24,196 bases of DNA from JAADHY01 sp964428935 (GTDB taxonomy: Bacteria > Planctomycetota > Planctomycetia > Planctomycetales > Planctomycetaceae): positions 1-24,196 of the forward strand of contig CAYSAG010000044.1 in the NCBI GenBank assembly GCA_964428935.1, read 5' to 3'. Below, one piece after another: positions 16,597-24,196 of the stretch. Both the position numbers and the translations under genes were made by a program. The notes under the pieces are model-generated. The model made no database searches. It had not been told where the DNA came from and worked only from the letters and a program-made list of their open reading frames with translations. Within the stretch, counting starts at the first letter, position 1; every line of letters starts with the position of its first letter.

Positions 16597-16668
16597 GTGT
16601 GCGGCTCGGCGAAACCGCACACACGGTGTGTCAAAAGAGCACGGTCTGTGGACGCGCTGTCAGACCGT
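16597..16668 (+). other. Cluster of stem-loops in the hppA upstream region
   Basis: Three perfect short inverted repeats lie within 72 bases: GTGTGCGG (16597-16604) with CCGCACAC (16615-16622); ACACA with TGTGT around a CGG loop, overlapping the 3' arm of the first; and ACGGTCTG (16641-16648) with CAGACCGT (16661-16668). Because the first two share bases they cannot both form, as in attenuators or riboswitch platforms. No known riboswitch class is recognised. Confidence 0.35.
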
Positions 16669-16897
16669 CAAGTCTGTACCGTGACGCCGAGCGGGAAGGC
16701 CGGCGGCTGACCGAATCGGACTCGTGTCGACTGGTGTGGCTCGTTCTGTTCCGTCGGCAGGCGCACGGCGTCGGCGGTGAGCGCGGTCGGTGCAAGCCGA
16801 GGAGCAAGCGTCTGGCGTTGAGTAACAGGGCATTCGCAACCCGGGAAACGATTTCCAAAACCGTTTGGACAAAGCAAGAGTGGAGCAGAGGAAGACG

Positions 16898-19507
16898 ATG
16901 CAAGAACGTCACAGGTGCGGTAGTGCGGTGTCGCGGCTGACGTGTTTGGCGACGTTCGGAGCGGTGGTTCAGGTGGCTGGCGTCGCTTGCGCTGCGGACA
17001 CGGCCGGGTCGGCCGCGGAAGTCAGCCAGCTTCCCATTGTCTTGGGTTGGGCCTGTGCGCTGGCCGGCGCCGTGGCCGCTCTCGTCTTCGCTCGAAAGTT
17101 CTTCAACTGGATGATGGAGCAAGACGAGGGTGACGAGCTGATGATCAAGATTGCCGAGAGTGTTCGGCAAGGAGCTCGAGCGTACCTCAAGCAACAGTAC
17201 ACGGTTGTGGCCTGCTTCTTCGTCGTCATTTCGTTGTTGCTGGCTGTGGTCGCTTTTGGATTGGGAGCCCAGTCGCGCTGGGTTCCCTTTGCGTTTCTGA
17301 CCGGTGGTTTCTTCTCGGGCTTGGCCGGTTGGATTGGCATGCGGACGGCCACCCTGGCCAGCTCACGCACGGCTCAGGCCGCCAAGACCTCGCTGAACGC
17401 CGCGTTGCAGATTGCTTTCCGTAGCGGCGCCGTCATGGGCTTGGTCGTCGTCGGCCTCGGGCTGCTCGACATTTGCCTTTGGTTCGCCGTCCTGTACTGG
17501 CTGGTGCCCGCCCTCGGGTTCCCGCCAATGAACCTCGAGACAATCACCGTGACCATGCTGTGCTTCGGCATGGGTGCCAGCAGCCAGGCGTTGTTTGCTC
17601 GTGTCGGCGGTGGCATTTTCACCAAGGCCGCTGACGTCGGAGCGGACTTGGTCGGCAAGGTTGAGGCTGGCATTCCCGAAGACGACCCGCGGAACCCGGC
17701 GACCATTGCCGACAACGTCGGCGACAACGTCGGCGACGTGGCGGGCATGGGCGCGGACCTTTACGAGTCGTACTGCGGCTCGATTCTGGCCAGCGCGGCA
17801 CTGGGCGTGGCCGCTTACAACGGCTTCCCCAAAATGCAGGTCCTGCTGCTTCTGCTGCCAATGGTGCTCGCGGGTTTGGGCATCGCTCTCTCGATCGCCG
17901 GAATCTACTTGGTGCGAACCGAAGAAGGGGCGACGCAGCGAAACCTGTTGAAGGCCTTGGCCCGCGGAATCAACGCCAGCAGCTACGGAGTAGCCGTGGC
18001 CGCCTTCTTGCTCGTCTTCCTGCTGCTTTACTTGCCCAGTTCGTCGCCGGACCTCCGAGCGGCTTTGGAACAAGCCGGGCTTCCGGCGGGAGCGAAAACG
18101 TTCGGCGTGTTCCTTTCCATTGTGACGGGCTTGTTCGCGGGCGTGATCATCGGCCGGTGGACGGAGTACTCGACCAGTGAAGAGTACGCTCCAACGCGCC
18201 GGATTGCCGACCAGGCACTCACCGGCCCGGCCACGGTCATCATTGCAGGCTTCGCCGAGGGCATGCTGAGCGTGTGGGTGCCCATTGTCGTGGTGGGCGT
18301 CGGAATCATTCTGGCCTTCGGCTTTGCGACTTGGTTCCAGTTCAACACGCCGCACCTGTTTGCGATGGGGCTTTACGGCGTAGCCATTGCCGCGGTGGGA
18401 ATGCTGAGTACCCTGGGAATCACGCTGGCGACGGACGCCTACGGGCCAATTGCCGACAACGCCGGCGGCAACGCTCAAATGACCAACCAAGACCCCTCGG
18501 TTCGCCAGCGGACCGACGCTCTCGACAGCCTGGGTAACACCACCGCTGCAACGGGCAAAGGCTTTGCCATTGGGTCGGCCGCCTTGACGGCTCTGGCTCT
18601 GTTGGCCGCGTACGTGGAAGAGGTGCGAATGGGGTTCGAGCGGTGGGCTCACCGAGCCCCGCTGGTCGAAGTCAGCCAGGACCTGAACCGCGCCACCGTC
18701 TTGAAAATCAGCAAGGAGGTCATTGCCGCACGCGAAGACGAGAACGGACCGAACGAGGCGTTTCTGGTGCTCGCGTCCGACCGGAACGTCGAGAAATGGC
18801 CAGACTTACAGAAAATCGCAGCGGCAGCCGACGGTCAGAAACTGACGGTCAACCTGGCCAGTCTGCTGGACGAAGGCTACGTCGTCCGGAACAGAACGGC
18901 AACCATTCCCGACTTTGTGCGCTTCTACGACATTACAATCATGAACCCGGCTGTGCTGGTCGGCATCTTCATGGGGGTCATGCTGGCGTTCGTCTTCTGC
19001 GCGCTCACCATGAAGGCCGTAGGACGGGCGGCCGGAAAGATGGTCGAAGAAGTGCGCCGGCAATTCCGCGAAATTCCTGGAATCATGGAGGGCAAGGCGG
19101 ATCCCGACTACGCTTCGTGCGTCGCCATTAGTACGGCGGCCGCTCAGAAGGAAATGATTGCCCCCGCACTGCTCGGGTTGGCCGTTCCGGTCGCCGTCGG
19201 AATGGTGTTGGGCGTCGGTGGGGTCATTGGCATGCTGTGCGGAGGCCTGACGGCCGGGTTCGCTGTGGCCATCATGATGGCCAACGCGGGCGGTGCCTGG
19301 GACAACGCCAAGAAGTACATCGAAGGTGGAGCTCACGGCGGCAAAGGAACCGACGCCCACAAGGCGACCGTCGTGGGCGACACGGTGGGCGACCCGTTCA
19401 AGGACACCAGCGGCCCCAGCTTGAACATCTTGATCAAGCTGATGAGCATGGTGTCGGTGGTGTTTGCCGGCTTCGTCGTTCAGTACGCGTTGCGGCTGTT
19501 CTACTGA
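16898..19507 (+). CDS. hppA: Membrane-bound, K+-dependent-type ion-translocating pyrophosphatase
   Basis: From ATG 16898 (AGAGGAAG just upstream) the product is 869 residues and highly hydrophobic throughout. It hydrolyses cytoplasmic pyrophosphate and pumps H+ or Na+ out across the membrane. Signatures seen: DVGADLVGKVE (246-256), ADNVGDNVGD (271-280), the helix with DLYES (287-291), ADNAGGNAQM (519-528), and GDTVGDPFKDTSGPS (827-841). GNTTAATGKG (546-555) has Ala550 and Gly553 where K+-independent enzymes carry Lys and Thr, so it should need potassium. That group includes both Na+ and H+ pumps, so the ion is open. A signal-like N-terminus (about 13-33) precedes the first core helix. The loop at about 577-672 is far longer than usual and accounts for much of the extra length. 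The gene appears monocistronic, with a strong terminator behind it. Confidence 0.97.
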   Translation: MQERHRCGSAVSRLTCLATFGAVVQVAGVACAADTAGSAAEVSQLPIVLGWACALAGAVAALVFARKFFNWMMEQDEGDELMIKIAESVRQGARAYLKQQYTVVACFFVVISLLLAVVAFGLGAQSRWVPFAFLTGGFFSGLAGWIGMRTATLASSRTAQAAKTSLNAALQIAFRSGAVMGLVVVGLGLLDICLWFAVLYWLVPALGFPPMNLETITVTMLCFGMGASSQALFARVGGGIFTKAADVGADLVGKVEAGIPEDDPRNPATIADNVGDNVGDVAGMGADLYESYCGSILASAALGVAAYNGFPKMQVLLLLLPMVLAGLGIALSIAGIYLVRTEEGATQRNLLKALARGINASSYGVAVAAFLLVFLLLYLPSSSPDLRAALEQAGLPAGAKTFGVFLSIVTGLFAGVIIGRWTEYSTSEEYAPTRRIADQALTGPATVIIAGFAEGMLSVWVPIVVVGVGIILAFGFATWFQFNTPHLFAMGLYGVAIAAVGMLSTLGITLATDAYGPIADNAGGNAQMTNQDPSVRQRTDALDSLGNTTAATGKGFAIGSAALTALALLAAYVEEVRMGFERWAHRAPLVEVSQDLNRATVLKISKEVIAAREDENGPNEAFLVLASDRNVEKWPDLQKIAAAADGQKLTVNLASLLDEGYVVRNRTATIPDFVRFYDITIMNPAVLVGIFMGVMLAFVFCALTMKAVGRAAGKMVEEVRRQFREIPGIMEGKADPDYASCVAISTAAAQKEMIAPALLGLAVPVAVGMVLGVGGVIGMLCGGLTAGFAVAIMMANAGGAWDNAKKYIEGGAHGGKGTDAHKATVVGDTVGDPFKDTSGPSLNILIKLMSMVSVVFAGFVVQYALRLFY

Positions 19508-20167
19508 GCGGCGAGGCGGTCGGGACGGCCCGACCGCGACAGGCTGACGTCGGGCAGGCCGGACCGACGCAGCCTCGTCGCAGCCTAGGACCGTGCGGTG
19601 GCCGGAACAGACGGCCCGGCAATGCGGGCCCAACAAACCTTTGTGTTCTCAAGAAACGAGTCCTAGTCGGACCGACGTGGCGACCGAGAGCGGGTCGGCC
19701 GACGCCAGGAAAGAACTCGGGTTTCGAGAGACCGACAACGACCTGGTCGGTCCGTACACCGGCCAGGTCGTTGTTTTCTTCCGACTCGTCGACGTTCCTG
19801 CCGGCGGCAGCCGAGCCGGAACCTTGTTCGTTGTCACAACGCAACGAAACCTCTTCCGCGCAGAGCAGCCCCCGTCAGCCGAACCTCGGCCGTCGGTGGT
19901 CGACGCGGCGAAACCGACTCGCGCGTCCACGCCCGCGGAACGAGCCTCCGGCCTTCACTTGAAACCGCGTGGCCAATCGGGCAATGTCTTGAGCCGTGGG
20001 TTCCGCAACGCGCTGGCCCTCCCAGACGCTCCGTTACTGGAGGCCGTCGACGCGCAGACGGCACGCTCAGGCGTTGCCGGTCGCTGCGTCTTCGCCCAGG
20101 CGTACCGCCCGCCAAACCCAACTACGAACGTACCCGTGTTCCCACCTTCGACAGAAAGGGCCTTCCC
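19508..20167. other. 660-bp non-coding region between hppA and the beta-helix gene
   Basis: It holds the hppA terminator (19735-19780). Downstream of that, the 390 bases before the beta-helix gene should contain its promoter, but I found no convincing -35/-10 pair. Open frames here are Arg/Pro-rich and overlap the real genes out of frame. Confidence 0.55.
19735..19780 (+). terminator. Strong rho-independent terminator downstream of hppA
   Basis: ACAACGACCTGG (19735-19746) pairs perfectly with CCAGGTCGTTGT (19763-19774). The stem continues through TCGGT/ACCGG with one G-T pair to a 6-base CCGTAC loop, 17 pairs in all. TTTCTT follows. It lies 228 bases after the hppA stop. Confidence 0.88.
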
Positions 20168-23071
20168 ATGCCGACTCGCTCAACAGACACGCCTTGTCCG
20201 CGGCAAACCGTTTCCGGTCACTCCTGCCGACGAAGCCCGCGGTCATTCGGCAACGCTCGTCGTCCCGCCGGCTGGTACCGGCTGTTGGTCGGCCTGGCGG
20301 CCGTCCTGGTCGTCTTCGGCGGCGGGCAGCAGCGGTTCGAGCTACGGGCACACGCCGCCGAGCGGCCCGCGGCGGTGACGCTGTACGTCGCCCCCGACGG
20401 CAACGACGGCTGGTCCGGTCGCTTGCCGCGTCCGAACGCCGACCGAACGGACGGGCCGCTTGCGACGCTGGCCGGAGCCAGAGACGCGGTCCGGCGTCTT
20501 CGAACCGACGGCCGGCTGCCAGGGCCCGTGCGCGTCCTGTTCGCCGACGGCACGTACTTCCTCACCGAGCCGGTCGTGTTTACTCCGGACGACAGCGGCA
20601 CCGAGTCCACGCCCGTCACCTACGAAGCTGCTCCCGGAGCCGAGCCGGTTCTGCACGGCGGGCGGGTGCTTCGAGGTTTCCGACAATCCGCCGACGGCCT
20701 TTGGACGCTCGAAATTCCCGAAGTCGCGGCTGGACGGTGGTACTTCGAGCAGCTTTGGGTGAACGGCCGCCGTGCCGTGCGAGCTCGCGAACCAGACCAG
20801 TTCTACTACTACATGAGACGAAGCGTTTCGTACGGAATCGACCCGTTGACCGGCCGAACCGCCGACCTGCGGAACCGGGCGTTCGTCGCCCGCGCCGAGG
20901 ACATTCGTCCGTTGCTCGAGCTGCGGCGGGAGCGGCTGAGCGACGTCACGCTGGTGGCCTACCACTCCTGGGCTACGTCGTTGCTGCGACTGGCCAGCGT
21001 CGACCCGAAGACGAACGTTGTCGTCACAATCGGACGTTCCTGTTGGCCCTTCTTCCGTTGGGGAGCCAGTCAGCGTTACCACCTGGAGAACTTTCGGGCG
21101 GCCTTGGACGAGCCGGGCGAATGGTTCCTGGACCGCGACGGCACGCTGTACTACAAGCCTCGGCCAGGCGAACAAATCGCCACGGCCGAAGTGGTTGCAC
21201 CCGTCTCGTCCGGATTCCTGCGCTTCGAAGGCGACCCGGCCGGACCGCGACGCATTCGGCACCTGACTTTCCGAGGTCTGAGGTTCCACTTCGCTCAGTA
21301 CCTTCTGCCCCGCGAAGGCTACAGCGACCCGCAGGCCGCTGCCAAGACGATTGGCGGAGCCATTCAAGCGTGCGGCGTCGAGCAGCTTCGGTTCGAGAAC
21401 TGCGAGGTGGCTCACGTGGGCACTTACGCCTTTTGGTTCTGGCGGGGCTGCCGGGACTGTCGCGTGGAGCATTGCTACGTACACGACTTGGGGGCCGGCG
21501 GCGTGCGAATCGGTCACGGCTGGGACAACGACAGCCCTCCGCCCGAAGAAGTCACCAGCCGAGTGACGGTGCACAACAACATCATTCGCGGCGGCGGACG
21601 AATTTTCCGCGGGGCCGTCGGCGTGTGGATCGGTCATTCTCCGGACAACGTCGTGACGCACAACGAAATCGCCGACTTCTTTTACACCGGAGTCTCGGTC
21701 GGGTGGCGTTGGGGCTTCGGGGCCAGTCTGGCCAAGCGGAACAAGATTGAGTTCAACCACATTCACCACTTGGGTTGGGGCGTGCTCAGCGACATGGGCG
21801 GCGTCTACACGCTCGGGCCGTCCGAAGGCACGACCGTCTCGAACAACCACATCCACGACGTTTACAGTTACGACCACTACGGCCGCGGCGGCTGGGGACT
21901 CTACAACGACGCGGGCTCCAGCCACATCCTCATGGAAAACAACCTGGTCCACCACGTGAAGACCGGCGGCTACCACCAGCACTACGGTCGTGAGAACATT
22001 GTTCGGAACAACATTTTCGCCGAGTCGATGGACGGCCAGATTCAGCGCTCGCGGCGTGAAGACCACATTTCGTTCTACTTCCACCACAACATTGTCTACT
22101 GGAGCAACGACAGCCCGCTGTTCAGCCGCCCCGTAAAAGACAAGAACGTCATTTTCCACCACAACTTGTACTGGAACACGAAAGGGAAGATCGACTTTGA
22201 CGGCCTGACGTTCGAGCAATGGTGCCGCTTGCCCGGCAAGGGGGAGGGCTCACTGGTGGCCGACCCGAAGTTTGTCGACCCCGAGCGCGGCGATTACCGC
22301 CTTCAGCCGGACTCGCCCGCTTTCCGCATCGGCTTCCGCCCCTTCGACTACAGACGGGCTGGCGTCTACGGAGACCGCGAGTGGGTGGAACTGGCGCGGT
22401 CCGTGAAGTACCCGCCGGTCCAGTTCGCTCCGCCGCCCCCACCCCTGCCGCCTCTCGAAATGCACGAGGACTTCGAGTTGGTGCCCGTCGGTGCTCAGCC
22501 GCCCGACGCCAAAGTCTGGGAAGGCGGACGTCCCAGAGCGGCTGGGATTCGCGTCGTTCCGGGTGGTCCCGAAGGCTCGCGTCGGTGCTTGCGAATCCGC
22601 GACGCCGAAGGTCTCGACCGCGTCTACAACCCGCACTTCTACTACCAGCCCGGACACACCCAGGGCGTGACCCGTTTCGCTTTCGACCTTCGTACGGAAA
22701 AACGAGCTCGCTGGTTCATTCAATGGCGAGACGACGCAACGCCGTACCGCTCGGGGCCGACCATGCGCTTCCAGGACGGACGACTGTTGATTGCCGGCGC
22801 TCAGCCGATTGAACTGCCCGAGGACCAATGGGTGCACGTCGAGATGACGGCCGGCCTCGGCCCCGACTCGACCGGCTCGTGGACGCTCTCCGTGACCGTC
22901 CCGGGCCGGCCCCCCATTAAACGGACCGGCCTACCCTTCCAGAACGGGGACTGGAAAACGCTGCAGTGGCTGGGCATTTGCAGCACGGCCGAGCGGGCGT
23001 CGAGCTTCTACCTGGACAACTTGGTCCTGACGAACTCCAAGCTGTCCGGCCGAGGAGAAAAGGCACAGTAG
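20168..23071 (+). CDS. Secreted right-handed parallel beta-helix protein (GH141-like) with LamG-like C-terminal domain
   Basis: The 967-residue protein begins with a long basic n-region, a hydrophobic core (about 39-52) and a probable signal peptidase site after AHA (61-63). YVAPDGNDGWSG (73-84) is the usual opening of secreted parallel beta-helix proteins. Repeated Asn-rich coils run from about 365 to 670 (HNNIIRGG, FNHIHHLG, SNNHIHDV, MENNLVHHV, VRNNIFAE). The segments SDMGGVYTLG (541-550) and WGLYNDAGSS (576-585) recall GH141-type glycosidases, in which two aspartates are thought catalytic. Asp542 and Asp581 are the candidates, but this assignment is from memory. A Pro-rich linker (755-762) leads to a C-terminal concanavalin/LamG-like domain (about 766-955). 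It probably binds and cleaves a complex polysaccharide in the periplasm or outside the cell. A sulfated or fucosylated substrate is only a guess. The gene stands alone, ending in its own terminator. Confidence 0.88.
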   Translation: MPTRSTDTPCPRQTVSGHSCRRSPRSFGNARRPAGWYRLLVGLAAVLVVFGGGQQRFELRAHAAERPAAVTLYVAPDGNDGWSGRLPRPNADRTDGPLATLAGARDAVRRLRTDGRLPGPVRVLFADGTYFLTEPVVFTPDDSGTESTPVTYEAAPGAEPVLHGGRVLRGFRQSADGLWTLEIPEVAAGRWYFEQLWVNGRRAVRAREPDQFYYYMRRSVSYGIDPLTGRTADLRNRAFVARAEDIRPLLELRRERLSDVTLVAYHSWATSLLRLASVDPKTNVVVTIGRSCWPFFRWGASQRYHLENFRAALDEPGEWFLDRDGTLYYKPRPGEQIATAEVVAPVSSGFLRFEGDPAGPRRIRHLTFRGLRFHFAQYLLPREGYSDPQAAAKTIGGAIQACGVEQLRFENCEVAHVGTYAFWFWRGCRDCRVEHCYVHDLGAGGVRIGHGWDNDSPPPEEVTSRVTVHNNIIRGGGRIFRGAVGVWIGHSPDNVVTHNEIADFFYTGVSVGWRWGFGASLAKRNKIEFNHIHHLGWGVLSDMGGVYTLGPSEGTTVSNNHIHDVYSYDHYGRGGWGLYNDAGSSHILMENNLVHHVKTGGYHQHYGRENIVRNNIFAESMDGQIQRSRREDHISFYFHHNIVYWSNDSPLFSRPVKDKNVIFHHNLYWNTKGKIDFDGLTFEQWCRLPGKGEGSLVADPKFVDPERGDYRLQPDSPAFRIGFRPFDYRRAGVYGDREWVELARSVKYPPVQFAPPPPPLPPLEMHEDFELVPVGAQPPDAKVWEGGRPRAAGIRVVPGGPEGSRRCLRIRDAEGLDRVYNPHFYYQPGHTQGVTRFAFDLRTEKRARWFIQWRDDATPYRSGPTMRFQDGRLLIAGAQPIELPEDQWVHVEMTAGLGPDSTGSWTLSVTVPGRPPIKRTGLPFQNGDWKTLQWLGICSTAERASSFYLDNLVLTNSKLSGRGEKAQ

Positions 23072-23091
23072 CGGTTCGTCCGAGGAGAGCC

Positions 23092-23118
23092 GGGGCTCAC
23101 ACGAGCCTCTGTTTTTCT
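23092..23118 (+). terminator. Rho-independent terminator after the beta-helix gene
   Basis: GGGGCTC (23092-23098) pairs with GAGCCTC (23103-23109), with one G-T pair and an ACAC loop, followed by TGTTTTTCT. It lies about 20 bases after the stop codon at 23071. Confidence 0.75.
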
Positions 23119-23430
23119 CGGCGCGGGTCGGTGAACAGCAAACGGACGGGCACGCCCAGACGTCTGTCCCTTCCCTGGCTCGCCTGCCTCCGCAGTACCG
23201 TTCGGGCCTGCGGCCACAGAGAGCGAGCCACGTTTCGTCCCCGGCCTTTCGGCCGGCTCGTGGGCAACGCGAACTCGGCCAAGGGGCCAACCGGCGGACC
23301 GCCCAAGGTGGCCGTTTCCCACACCGGTCACTAAAATTGGCGTTCAGTTGTGAAGCGGCCGGCCGGACGTGGAGCCACCGGTTCGGGTCCGGTCGGCGGT
23401 CCGGTGTCCGAAGGTCGAAGTGAACCAAGC
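23119..23430. other. Non-coding region before rsfS
   Basis: About 310 bases without a supported gene. A -10-like TAAAAT (23332-23337) stands out in GC-rich surroundings, with a poor -35 (TGGCCG, 23309-23314) 17 bases upstream. It may be the rsfS promoter. Confidence 0.4.
23309..23337 (+). promoter_or_regulatory. Possible promoter for rsfS
   Basis: The -10 TAAAAT matches 5 of 6 consensus bases and is spaced 17 from TGGCCG, which matches only 3 of 6 of TTGACA. Transcription would begin about 85 bases before the ATG at 23431. Confidence 0.28.
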
Positions 23431-23889
23431 ATGAACGAGGGGAGAACGATTATTGAGGAATTGAACGAGCTGGAACGAGAGCAGGAAGAACGGCGTCGTC
23501 GCAGTTTGAAGTACGCGTGCTTGGTGGCCAGAGTGGCCGATGAGTTCAAAGGCCAGGACATTCTGGTCATGGACCTGACGGCAATCACTCCCATTGTCGA
23601 CTACTTCGTTCTGGCCACGGCCACGAACCGGCGACAAATGCACGCGGTGGTCGAAGAGGTGGACCGGGCCATGGCCGCGGTCGGGTCGCAGCGAATCGGC
23701 ATTGAGGGCTACGACTCGAACCGCTGGATTTTGCAAGACTACGGCGACGTCGTTTTGCACGTCTTCAGCCCGGAGGCTCGCCAGCTTTACGACCTCGAGC
23801 ACCTGTGGGCCGACGCTCCACGGGTCCAGTGGCAAGCGTTGATTGAAGAAGGCTTGATTGACGAGCTGCTGGACCGAATCGTCTCGTGA
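23431..23889 (+). CDS. rsfS: Ribosome silencing factor RsfS (RsfA/Iojap family)
   Basis: From ATG 23431 the product is 152 residues. The frame opens earlier with a GTG at 23350, but those residues are low-complexity Gly/Pro/Arg, so the ATG is preferred although its ribosome site is weak. The family core is clear: DLTAITPIVDYFVLATATNRRQM (48-70), EGYDSNRWILQDYGDVVLHVF (92-112) and YDLEHLWADAP (120-130). RsfS binds ribosomal protein uL14 on the 50S subunit and blocks joining with the 30S, saving energy in starvation and stationary phase. It has an extra charged, coiled-coil-like N-terminus (about 8-25) and a C-terminal tail of about 20 residues that smaller homologues of roughly 110 residues lack. 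Usual partners such as nadD or rlmH are not visible in the window. Confidence 0.95.
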   Translation: MNEGRTIIEELNELEREQEERRRRSLKYACLVARVADEFKGQDILVMDLTAITPIVDYFVLATATNRRQMHAVVEEVDRAMAAVGSQRIGIEGYDSNRWILQDYGDVVLHVFSPEARQLYDLEHLWADAPRVQWQALIEEGLIDELLDRIVS

Positions 23890-24196
23890 GGTCGCCGAAG
23901 CGTCCGGCGGCGAGTCGGCGGGGGTTGCGGTCCTTCGGCGGACGGCGCTGGTAGCCGGTCGCGAACGCGACGGCCGTGCGCCTACGCCTTCGGGCCCAGT
24001 CGGGGTGGGTTCGAGGGAGAGCACGCTCGGTCCAACGGGTGAGCCTCTGCCGGTTGCTCGCTTCGTGAAGTCGCGGCCCGCGGGCGCGCAAGGGCGTCGC
24101 GTTGAATTTTTCGCCGTCTTGAGCCGGCGCGCGTGGAGCCGGCACACTGCGTCGTTCCCGCTGGCTCACCGCGACGTGTCGAGACGGCGGGCCGGC
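23890..24196. other. Non-coding right end of window
   Basis: The last 307 bases show no gene start, terminator or RNA gene that I can support. Open frames on both strands are Arg/Gly/Pro-rich shadows. Confidence 0.5.

Larger units (their letters stand above)
16087..16897. other. 811-bp non-coding region upstream of hppA
   Basis: No coding region is supported. It contains a 17-base palindrome overlapping a promoter-like -35 (16202-16236) and a cluster of hairpins (16597-16668). If that promoter is used, the hppA mRNA would carry an untranslated leader of about 655 bases, long enough for RNA-based control. Frames such as the minus-strand one at 16142-16624 have no Shine-Dalgarno site or family match. 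Confidence 0.5.

Noticed and set aside
14830..16620. 596-residue minus-strand open frame
   Set aside because: Antisense shadow of the helical-repeat protein extending into non-coding DNA. The sense frame has the coupled start and a coherent protein.
16142..16624. 160-residue minus-strand frame upstream of hppA
   Set aside because: Parts look protein-like, but there is no ribosome site, no family match and an Arg/Pro/Thr-rich second half. Not strong enough to call.
17363..18652. 429-residue minus-strand open frame
   Set aside because: Antisense to the clearly recognisable pyrophosphatase.
19996..21750. 584-residue plus-strand open frame overlapping the beta-helix gene
   Set aside because: Out-of-frame Arg/Ser-rich translation with no domain. 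The beta-helix frame is clearly coding.
20342..22219. 625-residue minus-strand open frame
   Set aside because: Antisense shadow of the beta-helix gene, Val/Arg/Gly-rich without motifs.
1..24196. CRISPR arrays, insertion sequences, prophage or toxin-antitoxin genes
   Set aside because: No regularly spaced repeats, transposase motifs or phage proteins were seen on either strand.

Overview
This GC-rich window looks like a chromosomal segment of a planctomycete-type bacterium, possibly Pirellulales-like and possibly thermophilic. The lineage call is inference. It rests on paired MshEN-type PilB/GspE ATPases beside PilT and pseudopilins, a large secreted parallel beta-helix protein, a potassium-dependent-type membrane pyrophosphatase, small heat-shock genes and unusually long intergenic stretches. 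I saw no rRNA, tRNA, CRISPR array, insertion sequence or phage gene.

Left part (1-8401, minus strand): a type IV pilus / type II secretion assembly cluster. In transcription order it holds a PilB-like ATPase, PilT retraction-type ATPase, a second GspE/PilB ATPase, the GspF/PilC platform protein, a GspG-like pseudopilin, and a second pseudopilin that runs off the left edge. A good sigma70-type promoter (8506-8534) lies ahead of the first gene. Together these would load, polymerise and depolymerise an inner-membrane pseudopilus or pilus.

Middle (8402-11256): a divergent intergenic region, then two tandem paralogous Hsp20 chaperone genes flanking a probable small secreted Arg/Pro-rich protein of unknown function. 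The block ends in a clear intrinsic terminator (11230-11256).

Right part (11257-24196, plus strand): a three-gene unit (ABC ATPase, ABC-2 permease with a large extracytoplasmic insert, and a membrane-anchored helical-repeat protein translationally coupled to the permease by an ATGA overlap). Then come a membrane pyrophosphatase (hppA) with a long structured upstream region and a strong terminator behind it, a secreted beta-helix protein with a C-terminal LamG-like domain and its own terminator, and rsfS, the ribosome silencing factor.

The least explained items are the ABC/helical-repeat unit, the insert in the pyrophosphatase, the palindrome and hairpins upstream of hppA, and the small secreted protein between the hsp20 genes. 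None is proof of a new system. The ABC unit is the best candidate for an uncharacterised machine.
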